Source of the DNA: Bacteroidota bacterium
GTDB lineage: Bacteria; Bacteroidota; Bacteroidia; Chitinophagales; Chitinophagaceae
DNA: 42,950 bases
Reading direction: 5' to 3'
NCBI GenBank assembly: GCA_023411775.1
Contig: JAEYOL010000111.1
Coordinates: 1 to 42,950, forward strand
Shown piece after piece: positions 33,324-40,944 of the stretch. Below the pieces are notes generated by a model. That model ran no database searches. It worked only from the letters and a program-made list of their open reading frames with translations, and was not told where the DNA came from. The translations under genes were made by a program, and so were the position numbers. Position 1 is the first letter of the stretch, and every line of letters starts with the position of its first letter.

Positions 33324-34067
33324 ATGATTAATAAGCCAACCCTGCATACGTCGCTGTCTCCGGCCCTCCTGAATTTGTATGATGTAAGCAATAGCATCGT
33401 TGTTATCATCGATGTACTCAGGGCCACTTCTACTATTGCCACCGCGCTTTACAATGGTGCCCGCTGCGTGATCCCCGTGGATAGTGTGACCCGGTGTATG
33501 GAGATCGGTCGGCAGATCGAGGGTATTACTGCCGGGGAAAGAGATGGCCAGATCGCCGAAGGCCTGGAATATGGCAATTCACCTTTCGAATATCCCCGTG
33601 AGTTTATTGATGGAAAGACCCTGGTACTAACCACCACCAATGGCACCAGGTTATTGCATATGGCATTGGAAAAAGGAGCGCAGGAGATCGTCACCGGATC
33701 GTTTCCTAATCTTTCCGCGGTTTGTGAACACCTCGTATCCAGGAATCAGAATGTCATCCTGGGTTGTGCCGCCTGGAAAGACCGCGTAAACATAGAAGAC
33801 ATGCTTTTTGCAGGCGCGGTAATCTCCGAGATCGGTAAAAATTTTTCAATCAATTGCGACTCCTCTCATATCGCAGCACGGATGTATGAAAGCGGTAAAA
33901 AAGATCTTTTTGCATTTATGAAAAAGAATGATGCGTCACATTATCATCGCCTGATGAAATTCGGACTGGAAAAAGATATCCGCTATTGCCTGACCCGGGA
34001 TGGCGCCAATGTATTACCTGAATATGCGGATGGAAAACTGGGCGTAAAAAAAGTGGGGAGCAACTAA
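33324..34067 (+). CDS. comB: 2-phosphosulfolactate phosphatase family protein (ComB-like)
   Basis: A 247-residue enzyme of the ComB family, whose founding member dephosphorylates 2-phosphosulfolactate in coenzyme M synthesis. Family motifs include VVIIDVLRATSTIATAL, ITAGERDGQIAEGLEYGNSP, LVLTTTNGTRLL and ILGCAAWKDRVNIEDMLFAG. The family is widespread in Bacteroidota that do not make coenzyme M, so the real substrate here is uncertain; no other sulfonate gene is nearby. It has its own promoter and appears to be leaderless. Confidence 0.88.
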   Translation: MINKPTLHTSLSPALLNLYDVSNSIVVIIDVLRATSTIATALYNGARCVIPVDSVTRCMEIGRQIEGITAGERDGQIAEGLEYGNSPFEYPREFIDGKTLVLTTTNGTRLLHMALEKGAQEIVTGSFPNLSAVCEHLVSRNQNVILGCAAWKDRVNIEDMLFAGAVISEIGKNFSINCDSSHIAARMYESGKKDLFAFMKKNDASHYHRLMKFGLEKDIRYCLTRDGANVLPEYADGKLGVKKVGSN

Positions 34068-34176
34068 TCCTGCGGCAAAAAAACCTTCAAAGATAGCTCA
34101 TTTTTCCCTCTTAATGGCTGTATAAAATTTATTTATTTAATCCCTTTTTTATCAGGAAATCAGCGGCAGTTTGCTT

Positions 34177-34184
34177 TAGATTTG
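34177..34184 (+). promoter_or_regulatory. -7 promoter box upstream of the SNF2 helicase gene
   Basis: TAGATTTG, a full match to TAnnTTTG, 80 bases before the ATG at 34265. The leader would be about 75 bases long. Confidence 0.5.
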
Positions 34185-34264
34185 CCGATTGTCCTTTTCA
34201 CAATTGAACAGGCAAACCCATCGGGGGGTCTGCCGGCACGATTGATAAAAAATTGAAAAACTGA

Positions 34265-37200
34265 ATGGCTTTACCTCATCTCTTAAAGTATGTGTATACC
34301 CATGGAACTGACGAAGTGATCCGACGTGGAAAAAAGATCCATTCTTTAGGTTTCGTGGAGCTGGTGGAATACGACGATCTGTTTGGCTCAGCCGTCTTTC
34401 GTGTAAAAGATGACAGCTACTCCACTTATTATAAGGTCCATGTACAGCGGTTCAAAGATCCCAAGGATGTATCGTTGCGTTGCAGCTGCCCTTATAATAT
34501 CGGGGATATCTGCCGCCACGAGACGGCCGCGCTTTTTCAATTGCAGGAAATGATGGATCGTGGGCAGTTGCAGGCCGATGGTGTAAAGTATGACCAGCGT
34601 CATACCGTGGCTAAGATGAAAACTATCGACCCCAAAACGCTTCGACTATTATCGTCCTCTGATATATTCCTGGAAGCAGAAAAATACCTCGAAACCCAGA
34701 AAGCCATTATTGAGCAGGCGGAAAATGAGATGGTAAAGGCATCGGTAACCGTGCACGGGAAAACTTATCCTGTGATCATCCGTAAAAATGAAGAGCGGAA
34801 TTTTGACACGAGTTCCGATTACGAAGATGAGGAGCATTTACTCTGCCTTCCTAAAGTGATCGTTTTTCTCCAGTTGTATAAAAAGCATGGGGCAAATTAT
34901 TTTGACAGTATCCGCAACTGGGATAAGGATAAGAATAAATTGCTCGAAGCATACGGTTATTCGTTGAATGATGACCTGAAAGGAAAATTTGAATTTGCCT
35001 ATAAGGACGGTAAACCATTTTTAAGAGTACTCGATTCAAGTATTAAAAGAGTAGTACCTGTTGCCGCCCCTACGAGGCCCGTTATTATACCACAAAAAGA
35101 AAAAGAAGTTGAAGCACCACAGGTATTGCAGGAAAGCGAGCCTGTCATGCCGGTACAAAGACTGGGCGTGGTATTCAATTTCAATAAGAAAACATATCCC
35201 TGGTTTACCATCGACATTGTAATCGGGGAACCAAATGACAGCAATGACGGTTTTGCCGGAAAAGTGGAAAAGCCGGATATCTCGCGTTTTGTCGATACCG
35301 ATAAGTTGCCGGGGGAGGATCGCCATTTATTATCAGTAGTGAGAAAATTGCAGGATGCTGACATTAATAAATACATCAGCAAGAACTCTCCATTTTCTGG
35401 TATCTGGGAAAATATCATTCACCAGGAAGAGGATGATCTGCCTGCCGAAACAAAGGAATTGATGACGGAGTACCTGTTCCCAAGACTTCGAAAACTTTGT
35501 ACCGAGCAGGCTGAAACTGCTTTGTTCTTTATTTTACCCGAGAACAAACCATTTAAAACATCCAATTTACAACCCCTGCAGGTAATTAAAGAGGTTGCCC
35601 AGCCGCGGTTCCATATTAAAAAGAACTCACACTATACCATTTCATGCCGTATCAGTACATCGGGTATGGAGTATGACCTGGGGGAGAATGAAAGTAATAG
35701 TCCGCTTGTTTTCCTATACAATCACCAGCTTTATACCTGGAGCAGCAATGAGATTGTTCATCTTGTTGAGCAATTTTTACCCGAGGGTAAAATGACAATA
35801 CCGGCGGACGAATGGAATAAAAAATTACATGAGTTCGTGTTGCCGCTGGCACGGGAATACCGCATCGATTTTGATAAATCCCTGGTACAGGAAATTAAGG
35901 ATGGAGATCCGGAAGTAAAATTATTCCTGATTGAGAAAGGAGATTACCTGGTGTTCCAACCCTCCTATTCTTACAAAGGGTATGAAACAAAAGCCAAAGA
36001 CAGGGATGAGATTGTAATACCACAGGGCGAAAAGGTGACCATCGTTCACCGCAACCGCGAAGTGGAAAATGCATTTATCGCAAGATTGCAGAACCTGCAT
36101 TCAAATTTTATCGTCAACGAAGAAAGCGGGTCCCTGGCGCTAAAAGGTACCGATGTACTGAAGAATAACTGGTTTTTCCTTTTTGTGGATGCTATGAAGG
36201 AAATGAAAACGCCGGTATTCGGTTTCGAAGCGTTGAAGAATTTCCGTTTCAATACATCCAAGCCGCAAACAAGGATATTTATCAGCAGCAATACCGACTG
36301 GTTTGATGCGAAAGTTGATATCCTGTTTGGTGATCAGAAAGTGACAGTGGCGGAGGTAAAAAGGGCACTTGCAAACAAGCAGCAGTTTGTACAATTAAAT
36401 GATGGCACACTTGGAATTTTACCCGATGAATGGCTGAAAAAATATTCCCTGCTGTTCCGCGTAGGCGAAGGTAATACCAATAACCTGAAGCTTTCCCGCT
36501 TTCACCTGAGTGTAGTGGATGAATTGTACGCCGACCGTGATGAGGAAGAACTGGTCGTAAACCTTGAAGAGAAGTATGAGAACCTGCGCCAGTTTAATGC
36601 CATTAAGGAAATAGAACCACCGTCTTCGTTGCAGGCTGTATTGCGCCCATACCAGGTAGCAGGCTTCCAATGGCTGAATTATCTCACCGAAATCAAGTGG
36701 GGTGGCATACTTGCCGATGATATGGGTCTTGGTAAGACCGTACAGGCCCTTTCATTTATGGAGCATTACCGCAAGGAAAACGGTGGCCTGAAAGCGCTTG
36801 TGGTATGTCCCACCACACTAATTTACAACTGGGAGAATGAGATCAGGAAATTCACACCCGAACTTACCTACCGGATACATCATGGTCCAACCCGTACGAG
36901 GTCAAAAGAGGAAATGGTTGATCACAATGTGACCATTACCACTTATGGTACCCTGCGCAGTGATATAAAACTATTACTCAGTGTGAATTTTGACTACGTC
37001 GTTCTGGATGAAAGCCAGGCGATCAAAAATCCATCAAGCAAAGTGACCAAAGCTGCCAGCCTGCTGAACGCGAAACACCGCTTATGCATGAGTGGTACGC
37101 CTTTGCAGAATAATACTTTTGATGTATTTGCGCAGATGAATTTTCTGAACCCGGGTATGCTGGGTACCATGGAATTTTTCCGCCAGGAGTTTGCCATTCC

Positions 37201-38029
37201 CATTGATAAATTAGGTGAACAGGACCGTAAAGAACACCTAAGGAAAATATTATATCCTTTTATACTGCGCCGCACCAAGGAGCAGGTGGCCAAAGATCTG
37301 CCTGAGAAGCAGGAAATGATACTTTGGTGCGAAATGGAAGACGAGCAAAGAAGAATATATGACGCGTATCGTAATGAATACCGCGATAAGATCCTCGGCA
37401 CGATCCAGGAACAGGGTATTCAGCGATCACAGCTCACGATATTGCAGGGGCTGATGAAACTGCGCCAGATCTGCGATTCGCCCGCAATACTAAATGAGGA
37501 AGAAAAATTTGAAAACCATTCCATCAAACTTGAAGAACTGGCGCGTGAGATCACTGAGAATATCAGCAACCACAAGGCGTTGGTATTTTCCCAATTCCTT
37601 GGCATGCTTGCATTGATAAGGGCTAAACTGGAAGAACTGGGCGTAAAATATGAATATTTTGACGGCAGCACCTCAGCACCCGACCGGGAAAAAGCCATTC
37701 AAAGTTTCCAGAATGATGATACCGTAAGGGTGTTCTTGATATCGCTCAAAGCAGGGGGTGTAGGTTTGAATCTTACCGCCGCTGATTATGTTTACATCGT
37801 GGATCCCTGGTGGAACCCGGCTGTTGAGCAACAGGCGATCGACCGTACACACCGTATCGGACAAACAAAGAATATTTTTGCCTACCGCATGATCTGCCAC
37901 GACACGATCGAGGATAAGATATTGCAGTTGCAGGAAAAGAAAAGATCACTTGCCAAAGAACTGATCGCCGACGATGCATCGTTTGTGAAGAGCCTGAGCA
38001 GGGAGGATGTTGAATACTTGTTTAGCTAG
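34265..38029 (+). CDS. SWIM zinc-finger SNF2-family helicase
   Basis: A 1254-residue DNA translocase of the Swi2/Snf2 family. A SWIM zinc finger lies near the N-terminus (C73-x-C75-x7-C83-x-H85). A long middle region (about 150-780) is specific to bacterial members. The motor follows: Q-like LRPYQVAGFQWLNYL, Walker A DDMGLGKTVQAL at about residue 818, VVLDESQAIKNPSSK in place of DEAH, SGTPLQNNTFDVFAQMNFL, and the second lobe with VFSQFLGMLALIRAKL, LISLKAGGVGLNLTAADYV and QQAIDRTHRIGQ. It likely remodels protein-DNA complexes such as stalled RNA polymerase; no partner gene is adjacent, and no restriction or defence genes flank it. Confidence 0.94.
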   Translation: MALPHLLKYVYTHGTDEVIRRGKKIHSLGFVELVEYDDLFGSAVFRVKDDSYSTYYKVHVQRFKDPKDVSLRCSCPYNIGDICRHETAALFQLQEMMDRGQLQADGVKYDQRHTVAKMKTIDPKTLRLLSSSDIFLEAEKYLETQKAIIEQAENEMVKASVTVHGKTYPVIIRKNEERNFDTSSDYEDEEHLLCLPKVIVFLQLYKKHGANYFDSIRNWDKDKNKLLEAYGYSLNDDLKGKFEFAYKDGKPFLRVLDSSIKRVVPVAAPTRPVIIPQKEKEVEAPQVLQESEPVMPVQRLGVVFNFNKKTYPWFTIDIVIGEPNDSNDGFAGKVEKPDISRFVDTDKLPGEDRHLLSVVRKLQDADINKYISKNSPFSGIWENIIHQEEDDLPAETKELMTEYLFPRLRKLCTEQAETALFFILPENKPFKTSNLQPLQVIKEVAQPRFHIKKNSHYTISCRISTSGMEYDLGENESNSPLVFLYNHQLYTWSSNEIVHLVEQFLPEGKMTIPADEWNKKLHEFVLPLAREYRIDFDKSLVQEIKDGDPEVKLFLIEKGDYLVFQPSYSYKGYETKAKDRDEIVIPQGEKVTIVHRNREVENAFIARLQNLHSNFIVNEESGSLALKGTDVLKNNWFFLFVDAMKEMKTPVFGFEALKNFRFNTSKPQTRIFISSNTDWFDAKVDILFGDQKVTVAEVKRALANKQQFVQLNDGTLGILPDEWLKKYSLLFRVGEGNTNNLKLSRFHLSVVDELYADRDEEELVVNLEEKYENLRQFNAIKEIEPPSSLQAVLRPYQVAGFQWLNYLTEIKWGGILADDMGLGKTVQALSFMEHYRKENGGLKALVVCPTTLIYNWENEIRKFTPELTYRIHHGPTRTRSKEEMVDHNVTITTYGTLRSDIKLLLSVNFDYVVLDESQAIKNPSSKVTKAASLLNAKHRLCMSGTPLQNNTFDVFAQMNFLNPGMLGTMEFFRQEFAIPIDKLGEQDRKEHLRKILYPFILRRTKEQVAKDLPEKQEMILWCEMEDEQRRIYDAYRNEYRDKILGTIQEQGIQRSQLTILQGLMKLRQICDSPAILNEEEKFENHSIKLEELAREITENISNHKALVFSQFLGMLALIRAKLEELGVKYEYFDGSTSAPDREKAIQSFQNDDTVRVFLISLKAGGVGLNLTAADYVYIVDPWWNPAVEQQAIDRTHRIGQTKNIFAYRMICHDTIEDKILQLQEKKRSLAKELIADDASFVKSLSREDVEYLFS

Positions 38030-38365
38030 GTAATTCCATTAAGCAGAGTTTTTCATACTCTTCAGAGAAAGTTTCCTTCCTCTGATGATGGGGCTGTTGG
38101 ACCTTATAACCTTAGTAGCAAGCCTGTCAAAAACAAACTCAACCTTATTAACTTATGCCCCACTTTAGTGTCTTTTGGTAATGCTTCATGGGTTTGTATA
38201 CTATTCGGCGAAAGTTTCCTACTTATAATGATGGGTCTGTTGGACCTTATTACCTTAGTAACAAGCTGTCAAAAACGAACTTAACCTTATTACCTTATGT
38301 CATTTCCAGCTGCTGATTTCTTGTGACCGTCTTAAAGGGTTGTTGGGTAATAGTGCAGGTCAGCC
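38030..38365. other. Gene-free convergent spacer filled with dispersed repeats
   Basis: A 336-base gap between the ends of two converging genes. About 38041-38305 consists of two tandem units of the dispersed repeat also seen at 20.6-20.9 kb. No rho-independent terminator or gene was recognised in the rest. Confidence 0.65.
38041..38305 (-). repeat. Dispersed repeat array, right copy (two tandem units, inverted)
   Basis: Two head-to-tail units of 143 bases: TGTTGGACCTTAT begins at 38095 and again at 38238. On the minus strand they carry AAGGTAATAAGGT-type motifs and the 32-base segment 38159-38190 that is identical to 20673-20704. The array is therefore inverted relative to the copy 17.5 kb upstream. 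Confidence 0.88.
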
Positions 38366-39811
38366 CTATTGCAGCCTGTTTGCAATAAACTTACCGCCCT
38401 GGGTAAGTTCAAAGGAGTTGACCTTATCATCTTTAAAGATCATCCGAATACTGGCATTGGGGATCTCCGCTACCGTGAACTCTGTTGCGTTGATGAAGAT
38501 AGCTTCATAACCCGTTGCCGGCTGACCATTTTGCTGAACGCATAATTTTTCGCCACAGAAATTAATAGAAATAGTGTCCTTGAACAAGAGGTAATTGCCC
38601 ACGTACTTAGCAAGAGTATCTTTTGTGGGGTGATAGACCGTGCGGAAAACAGGCTTATAAAGTTCTTTCCACCCATAGACGCGGGCTACACTGGCCACTA
38701 CTTCGTTTATTATCCTGAATTGATCGCTGTTGGTCATGATCACTACACCATTGCCGCCTTCCAGGCTTCCGTATGATGTGCAGACGAATCCTTCATTGCC
38801 TCCATTATGTGTGAAGTAACGATCTACGCCTTTCCCGGTGATAAAGACACCCAACGCAGCTTCCTTGTCAACATAAGGCGTCAGTCTTTTTTGGGTAAAT
38901 GCCTGGTTGAGCACTTTGGCAGATTTGTTTTTATAAGCCAACTGCGTTTCAATAATATATTTCGCCAGATCGGTAGGAGTGGTCCAAAGTCCAGCGGCAG
39001 CCTGCTCAGGGTAAATATGATACTTACCCTTAACCGCATTGCCGCCAGTGTAGGCTGTGGCGAGCTCGGTATTTGCCGGGGGTGGTTGTACAAATGAACT
39101 ATTGGACATACCCAACGGTTTTAATACTTCCTTTTCCATATACTCTTCATATTTCCTTCCTGTAATGTCGGTAAGCAGGAGCTGGCTTATCGTAGTGCCG
39201 CCGCCCGAATACTGAAACTTCAAACCGGGTTCAAAAATAGACCGAACCGGTTTTGAATTTGCCGGCTTTGTTCCATCGAGGATTTGTATGATGCTGGGCC
39301 GTTCCCCGGTGATAGCGTAGCCGGGGAAACCATGAACGGAAAGACCCGCAGTATGACTGAGAAGATTGGCAACCGTAATCTTTTTCCCCTTCGACAAACT
39401 ATCATAGGGAAATTTCCAGGAACGAAGGTATTGGTTGATATCTGTCTCCAGGTCCAGCTTGCCCTGTTGCACTAATTTTAAAATTGCCAGCCCATTGATG
39501 CTTTTACTGATCGAGGCCGCCTGGAATCTTGTGTTTGTAGTTACCGGCCGTGCTTCTTCGCGGTCAGCCCAGCCATAACCCCTGGCCCAATCCAGCTTAT
39601 AATCCTTAATAACGGCGATGCTCAGACCGGTGACACCGTGTTTTTCCATCTGTTGCAGCAGGTTCAATTGCGGTAATGTATCGCCGAATACTATTGATGG
39701 CGCAAGATTATTTTCTACCGCTTTGATGCGGTCATCCAGTATAGCAGGTTGAGCACAGGCGGTGTTAGTAGTAAACACAAATAGAAGAATTGCCGGGAGC
39801 AGGTGACGCAT
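38366..39811 (-). CDS. Class C beta-lactamase-like serine hydrolase
   Basis: A secreted 481-residue hydrolase with a signal peptide (ending near TACAQ, residue 21). The nucleophile motif is S100-I-S-K103 inside RFQAASISKSINGLAILKLV; the second motif is a tyrosine in FQYSGGGTTISQ, and the third is HNGGNEGF. These features match the AmpC/esterase/D-aminopeptidase superfamily rather than proven beta-lactamases. The last 90 residues form an extra C-terminal domain (YVGNYLLFKDTISINFCGEK onward) seen in many such Bacteroidota enzymes. The substrate is unknown. It converges on the SNF2 gene across the repeat array. Confidence 0.92.
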   Translation of the reverse strand: MRHLLPAILLFVFTTNTACAQPAILDDRIKAVENNLAPSIVFGDTLPQLNLLQQMEKHGVTGLSIAVIKDYKLDWARGYGWADREEARPVTTNTRFQAASISKSINGLAILKLVQQGKLDLETDINQYLRSWKFPYDSLSKGKKITVANLLSHTAGLSVHGFPGYAITGERPSIIQILDGTKPANSKPVRSIFEPGLKFQYSGGGTTISQLLLTDITGRKYEEYMEKEVLKPLGMSNSSFVQPPPANTELATAYTGGNAVKGKYHIYPEQAAAGLWTTPTDLAKYIIETQLAYKNKSAKVLNQAFTQKRLTPYVDKEAALGVFITGKGVDRYFTHNGGNEGFVCTSYGSLEGGNGVVIMTNSDQFRIINEVVASVARVYGWKELYKPVFRTVYHPTKDTLAKYVGNYLLFKDTISINFCGEKLCVQQNGQPATGYEAIFINATEFTVAEIPNASIRMIFKDDKVNSFELTQGGKFIANRLQ

Positions 39812-39904
39812 AACAGGTCTTTAAATTCGATAAATAAAAATGTCGGATAGAAAGGTGGGGGTACAGATTATCGAAATTAAGTATCCTACTGTTATTAGAA
39901 TTAA

Positions 39905-39934
39905 AAATCCCCTTGCATGGTAACAAGGGGATTT
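39905..39934 (-). terminator. Rho-independent terminator of the small minus-strand gene
   Basis: AAATCCCCTTG (39905-39915) and CAAGGGGATTT (39924-39934) pair perfectly over 11 bases around an eight-base loop. On the minus strand the stem ends in a run of five T. It lies 27 bases after the stop at 39962, where a terminator of that gene is expected. Confidence 0.8.
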
Positions 39935-39961
39935 AATATAATGGGGGTTAGTAGAGAAAAA

Positions 39962-40117
39962 CTATTTCCTTCTCATGGTGCCGGCTGCCGGCGATGAGCC
40001 TGAAATAAAAACAGATAAAATGGATTTAAACAGGCGGAAAAAATTAAAAGAAGGTCTGTAGTAACTCCGATAAATCTTTGCCTCTTCATGAGAGTGCACT
40101 ATGTTCTTATTCTTCAT
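39962..40117 (-). CDS. Small protein of 51 residues, unknown function
   Basis: No family is recognised. The frame reads MKNKNIVHSHEEAKIYRSYY, then RPSFNFFRLFKSILSVFISG and a basic tail ending in TMRRK. A single amphipathic or membrane-seeking stretch (FNFFRLFKSILSVFISG) is flanked by basic residues, so it could associate with the membrane. A perfect terminator follows 27 bases after the stop, which supports a real transcription unit. It is too short for usual gene finders. The call as a protein is tentative; the transcript could instead be a small RNA. Confidence 0.5.
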   Translation of the reverse strand: MKNKNIVHSHEEAKIYRSYYRPSFNFFRLFKSILSVFISGSSPAAGTMRRK

Positions 40118-40225
40118 ACCGAACTCGTTTAATATTGGGATAACGAAAAAAGCATATCCAAAGTATATAATAATTGCTGATTTTCATAAATATTTGTGGC
40201 TTTATTAACCCGTTAATCCATACTC

Positions 40226-40813
40226 ATGAAAAAAACAGTAAAATTCCTACTGCTTTTATTTGTTACTTCTACGTTCGCAAATCTATCCATTGCCCAATTC
40301 AGACTGCCCGGCGCAAATGCCCTCGCTGCTGATCTGCGAAAGGTGATCCGCGAGTACCCACACCAGTTCACCAACCTGCGTGGCGACGTGATAGAGGAAA
40401 ATCCTCAGTCGACCAGTTATGAGTGCACTTTTAAAGTGAACGGTGCCGAAGCTTCATCCATTATCCGTTATTCATCCAATAACAAAAAGGTGTATAGCTG
40501 GGAAGCCCTGATGCTTACAACGGATGAGTTTGAAAAAGCAAAGCAAAAGTTTCAGGCCCTTTACCGCCAGTTCAACCAGCTTGGCGTAAAGATGGATTAT
40601 GGTGAAACTTTTTATCTCGGCGGCAAGTATGTGCAACCGGTGGAAGAGAAAAAGTTCAACATCATCACACTCCAATTTGAAAACCCCGACCGCAACACTT
40701 ACAAAATGCGGCTTGAAATTTCCATGCAATATGAAATGCTGGAATGGAAAGTACGGGTGTTGATCTATGAGCACCAACGCGATGACGACGATCCGGGCGA
40801 TATGGTGGAGTAG
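40226..40813 (+). CDS. Secreted protein of unknown function
   Basis: I do not recognise the family. The 195-residue protein has a clear signal peptide (MKKTVKFLLLLFVTSTFANL, cleavage near SIAQ). The mature part is alpha/beta with few cysteines, containing LRKVIREYPHQFTNLRGDVI, CTFKVNGAEASSIIRYSSNN and FETFYLGGKY-like strands, and ends in an acidic tail (HQRDDDDPGDMVE). It probably resides in the periplasm. It ends in its own terminator and is followed in the same direction by an outer-membrane barrel gene. Confidence 0.75.
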   Translation: MKKTVKFLLLLFVTSTFANLSIAQFRLPGANALAADLRKVIREYPHQFTNLRGDVIEENPQSTSYECTFKVNGAEASSIIRYSSNNKKVYSWEALMLTTDEFEKAKQKFQALYRQFNQLGVKMDYGETFYLGGKYVQPVEEKKFNIITLQFENPDRNTYKMRLEISMQYEMLEWKVRVLIYEHQRDDDDPGDMVE

Positions 40814-40819
40814 AAAAAT

Positions 40820-40854
40820 AAAGCCCATAGTCTTCAGTTGGGGCTATGGGCTTT
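40820..40854 (+). terminator. Rho-independent terminator after the secreted unknown gene
   Basis: AAAGCCCATAG (40820-40830) pairs exactly with CTATGGGCTTT (40844-40854), followed by TTATT. It lies just after the stop at 40813 and separates this gene from the outer-membrane protein gene. Confidence 0.8.
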
Positions 40855-40944
40855 TATTAACTTTCGTTAACATTAATCCAAACCAAATTAACCGTACGTG
40901 GAATGAAGTAAGAATATTTTCGTATCCGGTAAAACCACCGGTTT

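Larger units (their letters stand above)
39812..40225. other. Divergent intergenic region with a small minus-strand gene
   Basis: A 414-base region between divergent genes. It holds a 51-codon frame (39962-40117, minus) followed by a strong 11-bp terminator stem (39905-39934), both listed separately. Upstream of the plus-strand gene at 40226 no full TAnnTTTG box is seen. Confidence 0.5.

Noticed and set aside
38041..38305. Tandem repeats as a possible CRISPR array
   Set aside because: The period is 143 bases, the units are similar throughout with no unique spacers, and no cas gene is present.
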